From positions 1,054,001 through 1,118,000 of the forward strand of contig NZ_JRHC01000001.1 of the NCBI RefSeq assembly GCF_000949475.1: DNA of 64,000 nucleotides, written 5' to 3'. The position numbers and the translations under genes are program-made. Numbering within the stretch: position 1 is the stretch's first letter; every line of letters begins with the position of its first letter. The notes below the pieces were generated by a model. It had not been told where the DNA came from and searched no databases. It was given only the letters and a program-made list of their open reading frames with translations. This DNA is from Draconibacterium sediminis. Lineage in GTDB: Bacteria > Bacteroidota > Bacteroidia > Bacteroidales > Prolixibacteraceae. Positions 63,735-64,000 of the stretch are shown one piece after another.

Positions 63735-63771
63735 TAAAAAAAAAGTCGCTCATTAATTAATGAACGACTTT
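63735..63771 (-). terminator. Terminator of the partial Lys/Cys-rich gene
   Basis: AAAGTCG/CGACTTT stem extended by an AT-rich palindrome TCATTAATTAATGA with one mismatched pair, followed by nine T on the minus strand. Confidence 0.8.
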
Positions 63772-63791
63772 CGTTTATGAATGGTAATCAA

Positions 63792-64000
63792 CTATGATTT
63801 ACCTGATTTTTCGCCACCACAAGTTTTGCTGCAGTCGCTTTTCTTTTCTGCTGATTTTTCGCCACCGCATCCGTCAGCTTTTGCTTTGGCTTTTGCCTCA
63901 CCTCCTGAACAACCTTCGCCTTTAGCTTCAGATTTTGCGGCTTTTTTGGCATCTTCTTTCTTCTCTTTTTCTACTTTATCAGCGTTGTCTACAACCTGAA
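63792..64000 (-). CDS. Small Lys/Cys-rich protein, 5' part beyond the window
   Basis: Partial. The minus-strand frame ending with TAG at 63794-63792 stays open to the window edge and gives 68 residues: a Lys/Glu/Ala-rich segment (DKVEKEKKDAKKAAKSEAK) followed by GCSGGE, DGCGGEKSAEKKSDCSKTCGGEKSGKS, where Cys-Gly-Gly-Glu-Lys-Ser repeats twice. It has four or more Cys and resembles the 104-aa protein encoded at 61053-61367 in composition and in its Cys-rich end. The start and any signal peptide are not visible. Confidence 0.6.
   Translation of the reverse strand, partial: QVVDNADKVEKEKKEDAKKAAKSEAKGEGCSGGEAKAKAKADGCGGEKSAEKKSDCSKTCGGEKSGKS

Overview
The window looks like a chromosomal segment of a Bacteroidota bacterium, most probably of the Marinilabiliales/Prolixibacteraceae type. 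The reasons are a SusC/SusD pair, TonB-dependent receptors, many SPII lipoproteins, a secreted fucosidase next to a sulfatase, the general absence of Shine-Dalgarno sequences, and repeated Bacteroidota-type promoters (TAnnTTTG at -7, with TTTG about 19-20 nt upstream in the best cases, such as those of rpsO and the 800-aa receptor). The genus is an inference. I saw no rRNA, tRNA, CRISPR array, phage or intact insertion sequence.

Layout. 0-10.6 kb: an AlkA-like glycosylase, then a leftward nutrient locus (TonB receptor, metallophosphoesterase, SusC, SusD, PHP phosphoesterase) that looks suited to phosphorylated organic compounds. 10.7-19.7 kb: housekeeping genes (gdhA, leuS), a small sulfur group (DsrE-like, cysteine dioxygenase-like, AraC regulator), a YitT-type membrane protein and an M23 peptidase. 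20-27.2 kb: a rightward, tightly coupled redox operon of a di-haem b-type membrane protein, an Fe-S/FAD oxidoreductase with a rearranged domain order, a 20-CXXCH and a 13-CXXCH cytochrome, a beta-barrel protein and an OB-fold lipoprotein. Together these suggest a route for electrons from the inner membrane to the outside or back.

27.2-33.7 kb: a leftward five-gene operon of an iron-sulfur protein, a radical SAM enzyme, a DUF116-polyprenyl synthase fusion, a small toroid protein and a squalene-hopene-cyclase-like protein with an intact DCDDT motif. It is a candidate isoprenoid pathway of unknown product. 34-47.8 kb: GH29 fucosidase, sulfatase, M20 dipeptidase, an OmpA/TPR lipoprotein, a deoxynucleoside kinase, an S9 peptidase, then pnp and rpsO.

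48.3-56.7 kb: three paralogous membrane-bound AraC-TM-TPR regulators that share conserved upstream regions and similar terminators, interleaved with a TonB-C/TPR protein and a lipoprotein. 56.9-64 kb: a small lipocalin-like protein, kynU, an SGNH hydrolase, hydF, and a two-component system flanked on both sides by small exported Lys/Cys-rich proteins.

The non-coding DNA is unusually rich in structure. Two separate intergenic arrays (44.70-44.95 kb and 60.76-60.94 kb) have a nearly strict 21-bp period with a conserved core and a variable remainder. A 106-108 bp repeat begins exactly at the last codon and stop codon of both pnp and the OmpA/TPR gene. A 24-bp perfect inverted repeat brackets a 260-bp segment at the end of the cyclase gene, and a palindromic element lies at 41.55-41.70 kb.
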